A stretch of 63,233 bases of DNA from an uncultured Pseudomonas sp. (GTDB lineage Bacteria; Pseudomonadota; Gammaproteobacteria; Pseudomonadales; Pseudomonadaceae), in NCBI RefSeq assembly GCF_946886105.1, contig NZ_CAMPHV010000029.1, forward strand, positions 1 through 63,233, read 5' to 3'. The translations under genes and the position numbers were made by a program. Under the pieces are notes generated by a model. That model ran no database searches. It was given only the letters and a program-made list of their open reading frames with translations, and was not told where the DNA came from. Positions 19,869 through 29,419 of this stretch are shown piece by piece (the stretch's first letter is position 1; each line of letters starts with the position of its first letter).

Positions 19869-21290
19869 TTATTGCTTGCGGATTTTCTCGACTATCGCGG
19901 TGGTCGAGCTGTTTTCCACCAACCCCAGCACGCGCACTTCACCGCCATAGGCGGTGACGATATCGGCACCGACCACCTGCTCGATGCCATAGTCGCCGCC
20001 CTTGACCAGCACGTCCGGCTTGATTTCGCGCAGCAGGCTCTCTGGAGTGTCTTCGTTGAAACTCACCACCCAATCCACCGCACCGAGACCGGCGAGCACG
20101 GCCATACGCCGGTCCACCGAGTTGATCGGCCGGCCAGGGCCTTTCAGACGGCTGACCGAAGCATCGTCGTTGATCGCCAGTACCAGGCGATCGCCCTGAG
20201 CCCGTGCCTGCTCCAGATAGGTGACGTGACCGGCATGCAAAATATCGAAGCAGCCGTTGGTGAAGACGATCTTTTCGCCATGGGCACGGGCATCGTCGAT
20301 GGCGACCAGTAGCTGATCCCGACTCAACACCCCGCGCTCGGAACCGGCCTCGCGCTGTATCGCCCGGCGCAACTCAGGGGCGCTGATGGCCGCGGTACCC
20401 AACTTGCCGACCACTATTCCTGCGGCCAGATTGGCCAAGGCCACGGCCTGCGGCAGCTCCTCGCCGGCAGCCAGACTGGCGGCCAGGGTGGAAATCACCG
20501 TGTCGCCGGCACCGGTGACATCGAACACTTCACGGGCGCGGGCGGGTAAATGCAGCGGCGGTTGCTGCGGGCGCAGCAGGGTCATGCCGTGCTCGCCGCG
20601 GGTCACCAGCAGCGCGCCCAATTCCAACTCGCTCATCAGGGCCGCCCCCTTGGCCACCAACTCGGCCTCGTCATGGCAATCGCCGACGATGGTCTCGAAC
20701 TCATGCAAATTGGGCGTGATCAGGCTGGCGCCGCGATAAATGGAGAAATCTTTGCCCTTGGGATCGGCGAGCACGGCGATGCCCTTGCTGCGCGCCAACT
20801 GCACCAGGGCCTGATGGTTCTGCAGCGCGCCCTTACCGTAATCGGACAGCACCAATACCTTGATGCCGGCGAGCAATGACTCGACGCTGCTCGCCATGGC
20901 GGCACTATCGGTCTCGAAACGCTCTTCGAAGTCCATGCGTAACAACTGCTGGTGGCGGCTCATCACCCGCAACTTGACGATGGTCGGCTGATGCTTGATC
21001 CGCTGGAAATGCGCGCTCACCCCGACCGCCTGCAAGCTATCGCTCAGACTCTCGGCCGCCTCGTCCTCGCCCGTCACACCGACCAACACCGCAGGCGCAC
21101 CCAGTGCCGCAATGTTCAACGCAACGTTAGCCGCACCGCCCGGACGATCCTCGATCTGCTCGACCTTGACCACCGGCACCGGCGCTTCCGGAGAAATCCG
21201 CGATGTGCCGCCATGCCAATAACGATCGAGCATGACATCGCCCACCACCAGAACGGCGGCTTGGTCGAAATGCGGCATGGACAACTTCAT
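19869..21290 (-). CDS. hldE: Bifunctional heptose-7-phosphate kinase / heptose-1-phosphate adenylyltransferase
   Basis: A 473-residue fusion that makes ADP-heptose precursors for the LPS inner core. Residues 1 to about 320 form a ribokinase/PfkB kinase (GGAANVALN near 50, and the GAGDTVIS anion hole with catalytic Asp near 257). Residues about 340-473 are a nucleotidyltransferase with [20 protein letters not shown] carrying the HxGH ATP site. Both halves look intact. It lies 127 bases downstream of msbA in the same direction, and its product feeds the heptosyltransferases waaC and waaF encoded further right. Confidence 0.98.
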   Translation of the reverse strand: MKLSMPHFDQAAVLVVGDVMLDRYWHGGTSRISPEAPVPVVKVEQIEDRPGGAANVALNIAALGAPAVLVGVTGEDEAAESLSDSLQAVGVSAHFQRIKHQPTIVKLRVMSRHQQLLRMDFEERFETDSAAMASSVESLLAGIKVLVLSDYGKGALQNHQALVQLARSKGIAVLADPKGKDFSIYRGASLITPNLHEFETIVGDCHDEAELVAKGAALMSELELGALLVTRGEHGMTLLRPQQPPLHLPARAREVFDVTGAGDTVISTLAASLAAGEELPQAVALANLAAGIVVGKLGTAAISAPELRRAIQREAGSERGVLSRDQLLVAIDDARAHGEKIVFTNGCFDILHAGHVTYLEQARAQGDRLVLAINDDASVSRLKGPGRPINSVDRRMAVLAGLGAVDWVVSFNEDTPESLLREIKPDVLVKGGDYGIEQVVGADIVTAYGGEVRVLGLVENSSTTAIVEKIRKQ

Positions 21291-21417
21291 AAAGACTCCG
21301 GGGTGAAAAAATTGCCGGGGATCATAACATCTACCACCGAGCCCTCGCCCTAGTTGCGGGCCGACCGGCGGATTTGCTCAGCGAGAGCCGGACACGGCGA
21401 TCGATCTGCGCGAGGAG

Positions 21418-23208
21418 TTAGCCCTCGCACACAACCTCAGACGCTTCGTCCTGGTTTTCGAACTGCTTGGCATGCAGGCGCGCGTAATAGCCATTGAGCG
21501 CCAACAGTTCAGCATGGTTGCCGCGCTCGACGATCTGCCCGCGGTCCATCACCAGGATCAGATCGGCCTTTTCGATGGTGGTCAGGCGGTGCGCGATCAC
21601 CAGGGTCGTGCGCCCCTTCATCACCTCATCCAACGCCCCCTGGATATGCCGCTCGGATTCGGTATCCAGCGCCGAGGTGGCCTCGTCGAGAATCAACAGG
21701 GGCGCATCCTTGAGTAGCGCCCGGGCAATCGCCAAACGCTGGCGCTGGCCGCCGGACAGCAACACGCCGTTTTCCCCGACCAAGGTGTCGTAGCCTTGCG
21801 GCATCTGCTCGATAAACTCGGCTGCATAGGCCGACTCGGACGCACGCCGTACATCCTCAAGGGGGGCACCGGCCAGGTCGCCGTAGGCGATATTGTTGGC
21901 CACGGTATCGTTGAACAAGGTCACGTGCTGCGTCACCAGGGCGATATGGCGGCGCAGATTGCGCAGGGTGTAATGCTCGACATCGATACCGTCGAGCAGA
22001 ATCTGCCCCTGCTCATGATGGTAGAAACGCGGGATCAGCCCAGCCAGGGTCGACTTGCCACTGCCTGAGCGGCCGACCAGCGCGACCATCTGCCCGGGCT
22101 CGACGGTAAAGGAAATATTATCCAGCACGGGTTTCTCGGTACCGGGATAGGTGAAGCTCAGGTCGCGCACCTCCAGGCGCCCGCTAACCCGCTCGCGCTC
22201 CTCGCTACCTTGATCGGTCTCCGGGGCCTCATCGAGCTGCTCGAAGATGCTGTCCGCGGCAGCCAGACCTTTCTGAATCGTGGCGCTGACTTCGGAGAGT
22301 TGGCGAATCGGCTTGGGCAGCAAGCCAGCCGCGGTGATATAGGCGACCAACTCCCCGACCGACGCATCGCCGCGCAGGTACAACACCAAGTACATCAAGA
22401 TCGCCATCGCGCTGTATATCACCAGTTGCAGCATGGGCGTATACACCGCCTGGGTGCGGGTCATCTTCAGCGACTTGTTCATGTTATCCGCGCTGGCATG
22501 ATGAAAGCGCTGCTGCTCATAGGCCTCGCCGCCGAAGCTGCGAACCACCCGATAGCCTTGAATCGTCTCGGAGGCGACATGGGTCACGTCACCCATAGCC
22601 ACTTGGATTTTCTTGCTCTGTTTGCGGAATTTGCGGCTGGCCGAACCGACCATCAGGGCAATGACCGGCAGGATGCTGAGCAACACCAGGGTCAGTTTCC
22701 AATTCATGTACAGCAGATAGCCGAACAGGAACACCACCGTCAGCCCTTCACGAACCACAACCTTGATCGCATCAGTAGCGGCGCCCGTAACCATGGTCAC
22801 GTTATAGGTGATGCGGGAAATCAAATGTCCGGAGTTGTGATTGTCGAAATAGCGATTGGGCAGGGTCAGCAGATTATCGAACAGGGCGCAGCGCAGGTCG
22901 TGGATAACCCCGCGCCCCACTTTGGCCAAATAGTAGTTACCCAGGAAAGAGCCTATGCCCTGATAGAGCGCAATGAGTACAATCAACAGCGGCACGCCAT
23001 AGATCATAGGCACGCCCAGCAGAGTGGCATGCTCTGGACTCTGCAAGCCATCGAGAAACAGCTTGAGCATATGCGCCAGCATCGGCTGGCTCGACGCAAA
23101 AAGCATGAAGCCCACGATACTGACGGCGAAAGCAAGCCAGTAGGGAACAACATATTTCAGCAATCGAAAGTAAATTTTCAAACTGGATTGCTGTGCAGAA
23201 TCAGCCAT
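21418..23208 (-). CDS. msbA: Lipid A-core flippase MsbA (ABC exporter)
   Basis: A 596-residue half-transporter that dimerises and flips core-lipid A across the inner membrane using ATP. Six transmembrane helices occupy about residues 20-310. The nucleotide-binding domain has Walker A GRSGSGKST near 377, the signature LSGGQRQR near 480, Walker B LLILDEATSALD near 500 and the H-loop IAHRL. I chose the ATG at 23208 (MADSAQQSSLK); the frame runs open upstream to 23385, but that part overlaps the divergent kinase gene. Only 35 bases separate the two divergent starts. Confidence 0.97.
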   Translation of the reverse strand: MADSAQQSSLKIYFRLLKYVVPYWLAFAVSIVGFMLFASSQPMLAHMLKLFLDGLQSPEHATLLGVPMIYGVPLLIVLIALYQGIGSFLGNYYLAKVGRGVIHDLRCALFDNLLTLPNRYFDNHNSGHLISRITYNVTMVTGAATDAIKVVVREGLTVVFLFGYLLYMNWKLTLVLLSILPVIALMVGSASRKFRKQSKKIQVAMGDVTHVASETIQGYRVVRSFGGEAYEQQRFHHASADNMNKSLKMTRTQAVYTPMLQLVIYSAMAILMYLVLYLRGDASVGELVAYITAAGLLPKPIRQLSEVSATIQKGLAAADSIFEQLDEAPETDQGSEERERVSGRLEVRDLSFTYPGTEKPVLDNISFTVEPGQMVALVGRSGSGKSTLAGLIPRFYHHEQGQILLDGIDVEHYTLRNLRRHIALVTQHVTLFNDTVANNIAYGDLAGAPLEDVRRASESAYAAEFIEQMPQGYDTLVGENGVLLSGGQRQRLAIARALLKDAPLLILDEATSALDTESERHIQGALDEVMKGRTTLVIAHRLTTIEKADLILVMDRGQIVERGNHAELLALNGYYARLHAKQFENQDEASEVVCEG

Positions 23209-23243
23209 GCGGCAGGCCTCGTGCGACTGGCTAGAGAGATGAG

Positions 23244-23858
23244 ATGCGGATTGTAACAGCGAACGAATTGCAAGACTGGCTGAGCACCGGAGAAGTCCTG
23301 GAAAAAGACGGGAAAGGCCCCAAAGTACTGCGCCTGCCTCAGGGGAATATCTTGAAGATCTTTCGTAGCCGACGGTACCTGCCATTGGCTCGCTGGCGGC
23401 CGGACGCTTTGCGCTTCGCCAAGCACGCGGCCCGCTTGCAGGCGTTAGGCATAAGCACCCCTGCTATCAAAGAGTGTTGCTGGATCGACCATACACAGGC
23501 GATAAGCGCGTGCTTGTATGCACCTCTTCAAGGTACGTCACTAGACAAACTGTTTTTGAGTTCCCGCTTAGACTTTGATGCACTACTGCCAAGACTGGCC
23601 AGCTACATCTGTCATTTACATCAACTCGGCATCTATTTCCGCTCTCTGCACTTGGGGAACGTATTGCTCACTGCCGATGGAAATTTCGGTTTGATCGATT
23701 TCTTGGACATGCGTTTCAAGCGTCGCCCGCTCGGCTCAAGAATGGTTCGGCGCAATTTTCAACATATGCACAGCTACCTACTACGCCGCAAAGTCCAAGG
23801 ATTTCCCTGGGAGCAGCTGATGGAGCACTACGCCCACGCCAGGAAGGCTTCGAATTAA
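23244..23858 (+). CDS. Kinase-like 'toluene tolerance' protein, LPS-locus
   Basis: A 204-residue protein with the fold pattern of the WaaP/Kdo-kinase family, in the place of PA4998. An N-lobe Lys (LKIF, K38) and IDF (D152, DFG equivalent) are visible. In the catalytic loop the expected HxDLHxxN is YFRSLHLGN: His and Asn are there, but the Asp is Ser (S134). It may therefore be a pseudokinase or use another base. It is the only plus-strand gene of the LPS block, divergent from msbA and convergent with waaL. The name comes from old annotation; a role in envelope maintenance is inference. Confidence 0.8.
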   Translation: MRIVTANELQDWLSTGEVLEKDGKGPKVLRLPQGNILKIFRSRRYLPLARWRPDALRFAKHAARLQALGISTPAIKECCWIDHTQAISACLYAPLQGTSLDKLFLSSRLDFDALLPRLASYICHLHQLGIYFRSLHLGNVLLTADGNFGLIDFLDMRFKRRPLGSRMVRRNFQHMHSYLLRRKVQGFPWEQLMEHYAHARKASN

Positions 23859-23966
23859 CAGGAAATCCTTGTTGACTCTAAATATCTAGTACGGCACCGA
23901 CGCCTCTCTGGCCGATTTTCTCTAACCGGCAATCACCATGCTTAACTTCTCTAGAGATTTGTAGCG

Positions 23967-25172
23967 CTACCGATGACTCGCGTCCGACGGCATCTCTACA
24001 GGGTGATGCCGTGTAGAGAAATACAAAAGAAACAATGGAATCCAAAAACAAAACCACTCGATAGAAGGTCGGCCTAGCAGCATTCGCCCATTGGTTGACA
24101 AGCAGAGCAATCCAAAGATAAGCCACAGCAGGAAGAACATACCGCGGCGACTCGAAATGGAATCTTTAGTAAGATAGAACAGTACACTCAGAAACAGACC
24201 GCCACCGATCAAGCCGCCAACCCTGAACACTTCAAGCACCGAAGCGTGCGAATGGGTGACAGATACATTCGGCAAAATTTCAATATTCGCGTTATGACCG
24301 AACCCTTGCCCAAAAAATAAACTATAGCGAACCTGTTCCAGCGCCTGCCCCCAAATCTCCAGTCGATAATTTGGCGCTGTTGCGCGCTGCATGGCTATAG
24401 AGAAAACGTCCGTCGTTAACATAATCGCCAAAGCAGCAAGACAACCGAAAACCAGCAATAAAACATCTTCACGACTTCTTCTACAGAAAGACAGGAGTAA
24501 CAACGTTGCAAATAACGCCAACATCGGACCACGGCTTTTCGTCAAAAACACAAGTACCACGCTGACCGCCATTAACAGCACCAGTCCCAACTGTATGTGC
24601 CTCGGCTTATTTGGAAGCAACCACCAGGCAGCCAGAACCAAGACACTGAGGTATATCGCAGATGAAATTGGATTACTTACTCCCCAGCCACTCAGACTTT
24701 GAAAGGAGCTTCTGCTGGCTAACAAAGCGACGAAATCTGGGCCTTTCCAAAGGATCATCAGGGTATAAAAACAAGCGGCAGCGGAGCCAATCCAAACAAT
24801 AAATCGCGCCATAGTATCAGGAGAAAATCGGCTACTCGCCGCCTCGGCCCCGAGCATCAAGCAGAGGATGCTGAGGCTGAATTTAAGAGCATCCTCCAGA
24901 GACTCGGCAGCCTCGCCTGACCATAACGAACTCAGCGAAAAATAGGCCAGAAACGCAAGCACCGTAACCAAGGGGCGGGTATTTGCACGAAGCAACGACC
25001 CAAACCGTACAAATAACAATAACGATGGCACTGCGACAAGCATGTAGAAAACCGTTTTCTGACGACTACTCGCCAAGAAAAAAGAACTTGCTAAAAACAC
25101 CACGAACCCCGCCGCAGCCCATCTTCGCGCGATATCCACAGCGTTCTCGCGCACGAAACTTACCAACCCCAT
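23967..25172 (-). CDS. waaL: O-antigen ligase WaaL
   Basis: A 401-residue polytopic membrane protein of the Wzy_C/O-antigen ligase superfamily, which would join undecaprenyl-linked O-antigen to the core on the periplasmic face. About eleven hydrophobic segments are visible. The large periplasmic loop carries the conserved region around residues 280-335, ending HSHASVLEVFRVGG with the catalytic-type His. The coding sequence is clearly more AT-rich than its neighbours, as usual for exchanged O-antigen genes. It lies 64 bases after the preceding LPS gene and is the last minus-strand gene of the run. Confidence 0.88.
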   Translation of the reverse strand: MGLVSFVRENAVDIARRWAAAGFVVFLASSFFLASSRQKTVFYMLVAVPSLLLFVRFGSLLRANTRPLVTVLAFLAYFSLSSLWSGEAAESLEDALKFSLSILCLMLGAEAASSRFSPDTMARFIVWIGSAAACFYTLMILWKGPDFVALLASRSSFQSLSGWGVSNPISSAIYLSVLVLAAWWLLPNKPRHIQLGLVLLMAVSVVLVFLTKSRGPMLALFATLLLLSFCRRSREDVLLLVFGCLAALAIMLTTDVFSIAMQRATAPNYRLEIWGQALEQVRYSLFFGQGFGHNANIEILPNVSVTHSHASVLEVFRVGGLIGGGLFLSVLFYLTKDSISSRRGMFFLLWLIFGLLCLSTNGRMLLGRPSIEWFCFWIPLFLLYFSTRHHPVEMPSDASHR

Positions 25173-25236
25173 ATCCCAACCTCAACCGATAACGAATTTT
25201 TTAATTAAATAAAGAGAATACTTAAATGCAGACAGC

Positions 25237-26529
25237 CTAAATAGTTTCCGCCAACTTCGTCCGCTCTATATCGGCCGGCAGTTCCGCCCCACAGGCAAGA
25301 GCCTCCAAAGTAGCAATTGTTCTTTCTAGCCCCTTAACACCACCCGCCAAATGAAAACCGGCAAAATCCTCGGCACGGGCAACATGCCGCAGATAGTCCT
25401 GCTCAATCGATTGAATGCGCTCCTGCAACACAACGGCACTCTTAACCGCGGGACCGAAAAATCGTTCCTGCTCAAAAATTTCTTTCTCCCGACATGTATT
25501 AACGTAGATTGTCGGACGCCGAGCCAGGCCTGCCTCTATAACGGCATTGGACATAAAGCTGATTGCAATAGAAGCTTGCTCAAGCGCTTTCTCCAACGGG
25601 CAACTCGCCGGCAATACCTCAATATTTGGTTGTTCCGACGCCACCTGAATCCAAAACACCATACGGCTTCGTGGGTGCCCCTTGATCAGAACACGGCGCT
25701 CTGGATGCTCTGCCGCCCACTCTGTTATCAATCGATAATTTTGCAGATAACAGGCTTCTTTCTCCTTATCAGGGCCAACGCCTAATACCAGGAGTGCTTT
25801 CAACGAAGGAGACGCCGCCGGCAGATCAAATGCGGAATCAATCATATGAGAGCCCGCCAGTAACACGGTGGAGGTACCAAAACGCAGTGGGCGCCTGATC
25901 AACGCCTCCTCCGAACTTTTCCCAAACAACAGGTAATAGTCATAGTCGTTCATGCCCAGTCGCCTGGACTTTTCAACGGTCGAGGCATGCGCCAGATGCA
26001 CCAATAGTCTTCGTCGCTGATTAAGCGACAAGCGCATGAAGGGAGCACAGAGGCTGCCATTACGATCATTGATCAGCAAGCGCGGATCATGCCGCTGTAC
26101 CAGCCACTCGGCGTAGGCGGCGTAGCCGAAGTAACGAAGTGGCACAGGCTGTAGCGGGCGGGCCAGCAGTTGCTGGGCGATAACACTGCGTGGCTCCTGA
26201 TGAGCAGACTCAACCAGATTGTGACCACGGGATCGCAGCGTTTCGATCAAACGCTTCTTACGCTGCAGCGGAATGACCTTAGGCGAGCCCTGTAGCAGTA
26301 AAAAGTCGCAAGACTCTGAAATAGCCCTGGAATTCGGCATAGCGAGATGTGCGCGAATACCGAAGACGATATCCAATAGCGCGTCACGACTGTAACGCAA
26401 GGCACTACCGAGCAATCCATGCCGCTCACGCAGCAACAACCAACGATAACGATCCAACGCCCGCGCCTTGGCGGCCCAGGCTCCTGCCGCGGGGATCTCC
26501 GGCTGGTTAGCGGTCGCCACGTCAGTCAC
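25237..26529 (-). CDS. Putative GT-B glycosyl- or glycerophosphotransferase of the LPS core locus
   Basis: A 430-residue cytoplasmic protein without clear family match by eye. VLIKGHPRSRM resembles the KxHP motif of CDP-glycerol glycerophosphotransferases and capsule transferases, and AISFMSNAVIEAGLARRPTIYVN resembles the second conserved loop of GT-B enzymes. Position between waaL and wapH is where Ssg-type cell-surface sugar transferases lie in Pseudomonas, so that is the best guess. A GTG start at 26529 overlaps the wapH stop by eight bases; a second GTG nine bases on is possible. The second half is AT-rich like waaL, suggesting a locally exchanged block. Confidence 0.65.
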   Translation of the reverse strand: MTDVATANQPEIPAAGAWAAKARALDRYRWLLLRERHGLLGSALRYSRDALLDIVFGIRAHLAMPNSRAISESCDFLLLQGSPKVIPLQRKKRLIETLRSRGHNLVESAHQEPRSVIAQQLLARPLQPVPLRYFGYAAYAEWLVQRHDPRLLINDRNGSLCAPFMRLSLNQRRRLLVHLAHASTVEKSRRLGMNDYDYYLLFGKSSEEALIRRPLRFGTSTVLLAGSHMIDSAFDLPAASPSLKALLVLGVGPDKEKEACYLQNYRLITEWAAEHPERRVLIKGHPRSRMVFWIQVASEQPNIEVLPASCPLEKALEQASIAISFMSNAVIEAGLARRPTIYVNTCREKEIFEQERFFGPAVKSAVVLQERIQSIEQDYLRHVARAEDFAGFHLAGGVKGLERTIATLEALACGAELPADIERTKLAETI

Positions 26530-27667
26530 CGGCGCGCAAGGGCGCGATCAGCGGCAACGCCCAGAATCGGCGAGTTATAGCTTCATCCGAAAACTGCTCG
26601 CGCAACCTCGCTTGCATGGCCTCGGTACAAGCCCGGCGTTGCGCGGCATCCAGTTGCGCCATATGCAGCAAACCTTGAGCCAGCGCGTCGTCGTCCGCCA
26701 GGGGAAACAGCACGCCGACGCCCTCGACCACTTCGCGCGCGCCGCCGCAGGCGGTGGCGAGCAAGGGCACGCCGGCGGCCATGGCCTCCAGCAGAACCAT
26801 GCCGAAAGGTTCGTGATCGGAACTCAAGGCGAAGACATCGAAAGCCTTGAAGTAGCGTTTGGCCTCGGGCACTTGGCCGAGAAACAGCACCTGCTGGCTT
26901 ACGCCGAGCTCCCTGGCCAGGTCTTTCAGATCATCTTCCAAGCGCCCGCTACCCAGTATCGCCAGTACGCTTCCAGTGGGAAGCCGAGGCTGGGCCTTGG
27001 CGAAGCCGCGGATCAAAGTGGCTTGATCCTTGTCGGGGTGCAGGCGCCCGACGTTGCCGACGATCCAGGCATCGGCCGGCAAGCGCAGCTCGTCACGCGC
27101 GACCACGCGACTCAGCTGGCTGGCTTGCAACTGCGCCACATCGATGCGGTTGTGCAACGCCTCGATGCGCTCGGCCGGCCACCTGGGGAGACAGCGGCGG
27201 ATATCGTCGCGCACCGCCTCGGACACACCGAGCAAACTCACGCGACGGCGAAACGCCTGGGCGAATAACCGCCGCGGCCAGCGCTGGTAGACGCCGAAGG
27301 CGTGATTGACCCCGATAATCGGCAGGGCGGTGGCCAGCGCCGCGATATACAGCGGCTTGAAGCGGTGCGCGAGGCACAGGGCGAAAGGCCGCGAGCGGGC
27401 GATCGCGCGCAAGTCGCGGATCGCCCGCAGCTTCAGCCCGCGAATATCCTTGGAGTGGTAATCGAGGAACAGCACCTCATCGGAGGCGCAGCCGGCGGCG
27501 ACCTCCGGATCGGGCGCGCCAGTGAGAAAAACCGTGAGCACCTTGTAGCGGGTGCCGGCGAACAGGCTGGCGTACTGACGGGCGCAATCCAGAAAAGGCC
27601 CGTCATAACCATGGCAAAACTGCAGCACCCATGGTTGTTCGGCCGCTGTCGTCTCAGAGCTGCTCAT
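26522..27667 (-). CDS. wapH: LPS core glycosyltransferase, GT4 (WapH-like)
   Basis: A 381-residue GT-B retaining glycosyltransferase. The N-terminus (WVLQFCHGYDGPF) starts the acceptor domain. The donor domain carries GNVGRLHPDKDQATLIRGF near 200 and the EX7E pair in EPFGMVLLEAMAAGVPLL near 290. It probably adds a sugar to the outer core. It overlaps the carbamoyltransferase by 14 bases and the next gene by eight, so these are co-translated. The WapH name rests on position after the carbamoyltransferase and on family; the sugar transferred is not evident. Confidence 0.85.
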   Translation of the reverse strand: MSSSETTAAEQPWVLQFCHGYDGPFLDCARQYASLFAGTRYKVLTVFLTGAPDPEVAAGCASDEVLFLDYHSKDIRGLKLRAIRDLRAIARSRPFALCLAHRFKPLYIAALATALPIIGVNHAFGVYQRWPRRLFAQAFRRRVSLLGVSEAVRDDIRRCLPRWPAERIEALHNRIDVAQLQASQLSRVVARDELRLPADAWIVGNVGRLHPDKDQATLIRGFAKAQPRLPTGSVLAILGSGRLEDDLKDLARELGVSQQVLFLGQVPEAKRYFKAFDVFALSSDHEPFGMVLLEAMAAGVPLLATACGGAREVVEGVGVLFPLADDDALAQGLLHMAQLDAAQRRACTEAMQARLREQFSDEAITRRFWALPLIAPLRAGD

Positions 27668-29408
27668 ACCAATCCTTGCCGTCCTTGACCACCAGAATGT
27701 CTTCCATGATCAGGTATTGCAGGTCGGAGCCGTAGAACATGTTCAGCGCATCGGTGGGCGAGCAGATCATCGGTTCGCCGCGGCGGTTCAGCGAGGTGTT
27801 CAGCGACACGCCGTTACCGGTGAGCTTCTCCAGCTCGAGCATCATGTCGTAGTAGCGCGGGTTGTATTCGCGTTTGAGCACCTGGGCACGGGAAGTGCCG
27901 TCTTCGTGCACCACTTCGCTGACGCGGGTCTTCCACTCTTCATTGACTTCGAAGGTGAAGGTCATGAACGGGCTCGGATGGTCGACCTTGAGCATCTGCG
28001 GGCCGACGGTGTCGAGCATCGACGGACAGAAGGGGCGCCAGCGTTCGCGGAACTTGATCTGTTCGTTGATACGGTCGGCCACACCCGGAATGCTCGGGCA
28101 ACCGATGATCGAGCGACCGCCGAGGGCGCGCGGGCCGAACTCCATACGGCCCTGGAACCAGGCCACCGGATTGCCCTCGACCATGATCTTGGCGATGCGC
28201 TGCGGCATGTTGTCGATTTGCTTGAATACTGGTTTGCTCGGGTGGCGGGCACAGGCGGCGATCACGTCTTCGTTGGAGTAGGACGGGCCGAGGTAGACGT
28301 GCTCCATCTTCTCCACCGGCACGCCACGCTGGTGCGACACATAGGCCGCGGCACCGACCGCGGTACCGGCATCGCCGGAGGCGGGCTGAACGAACAGTTC
28401 CTTAACATCGTCGCGGGCGATGATCTTCTGGTTCAGCTTGACGTTCAGCGCGCAGCCACCGGCGAAGGCGATCTTGCCGGTCTCGCGGATGATGTCGCCC
28501 AGGTAATGTTCCATCATCTGCAGCGCCAGCTTCTCGAACAGCGCCTGCATGCTGGCGGCGTAATGGATGTACGGATCATCGGCGATATCGCCGACGCGCT
28601 TGGGCCCCAGCCACTCGATCAGTTTCTTCGAGAAGTAGAAGCCCTTGCCGTTTTCCTTGTAGCGGCGCAGGCCGATAACGTTGGCGTACTCGGTATTGAT
28701 GACCAGCTCGCCATTTTCGAACTTGGCCAGGCGCGAGAAATCGTACTTGCTGGCATCGCCATAAGGCGCCATGCCCATGACCTTGAACTCGCCGTCGAGC
28801 ATCTCGAAACCGAGGAATTCGGTGATCGCGCCATACAGGCCGCCGAGGGAATCCGGGTCGAAGAATTCCTTGATCTTGTGAATCTTGCCGTTCTCGCCGT
28901 AGCCGAAGAAGGTGGTGGCGTACTCGCCTTTACCGTCGATGCCGAGGATCGCGGTCTTCTCTTTGAAGCCGGAGCAGTGGTACGCACTGGAAGCGTGGGC
29001 AAGGTGGTGCTCGACCGGCTCGATCTTGATTTTCTTCGGGTCGAAACCCAGCTGCTCCAGGCACCAGACGATTTTGTTGCGGTAGCGCTTGTAGCGGCGG
29101 TTACCCATCAGGATCGCATCAAGGGCGCGGTCCGGGGCGTACCAGTAGCGCTTGGCGTACTTCCAGCGCGCTTCGCCGAACAGGCTGATCGGCGCAAAGG
29201 GGATCGCCACCACATCGACATCCGCGGGGGTGATCCCGGCCTGTTCCAGGCAGAATTTGGCCGACTCGTAGGGCATGCGGTTCTTCGCGTGCTTGTCGCG
29301 CACGAAGCGCTCTTCTTCGGCGGCCGCGATCAACTTGCCGTCGATGTACAGGGCAGCGGAAGGATCGTGACTAAGGGCGCCGGACAGGCCGAGAATGGTC
29401 AATGCCAC
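27654..29408 (-). CDS. wapO: LPS core carbamoyltransferase
   Basis: A 584-residue enzyme of the NodU/TobZ carbamoyltransferase family, expected to carbamoylate the inner-core heptose, a hallmark of Pseudomonas LPS. The N-terminal domain begins LTILGLSGALSHDPSAAL and holds the metal-binding EHHLAHA (H134, H135, H138). The C-terminal YrdC-like domain has GPRALGGRSI and the carbamoyl-phosphate/ATP site. Length matches the family. The GTG start at 29408 has AGAGG eight bases upstream. It follows the double-kinase gene by 11 bases. The gene symbol is by orthologous position (PA5005). Confidence 0.92.
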   Translation of the reverse strand: MALTILGLSGALSHDPSAALYIDGKLIAAAEEERFVRDKHAKNRMPYESAKFCLEQAGITPADVDVVAIPFAPISLFGEARWKYAKRYWYAPDRALDAILMGNRRYKRYRNKIVWCLEQLGFDPKKIKIEPVEHHLAHASSAYHCSGFKEKTAILGIDGKGEYATTFFGYGENGKIHKIKEFFDPDSLGGLYGAITEFLGFEMLDGEFKVMGMAPYGDASKYDFSRLAKFENGELVINTEYANVIGLRRYKENGKGFYFSKKLIEWLGPKRVGDIADDPYIHYAASMQALFEKLALQMMEHYLGDIIRETGKIAFAGGCALNVKLNQKIIARDDVKELFVQPASGDAGTAVGAAAYVSHQRGVPVEKMEHVYLGPSYSNEDVIAACARHPSKPVFKQIDNMPQRIAKIMVEGNPVAWFQGRMEFGPRALGGRSIIGCPSIPGVADRINEQIKFRERWRPFCPSMLDTVGPQMLKVDHPSPFMTFTFEVNEEWKTRVSEVVHEDGTSRAQVLKREYNPRYYDMMLELEKLTGNGVSLNTSLNRRGEPMICSPTDALNMFYGSDLQYLIMEDILVVKDGKDWYEQL

Positions 29409-29419
29409 TGGTTTTGCCT

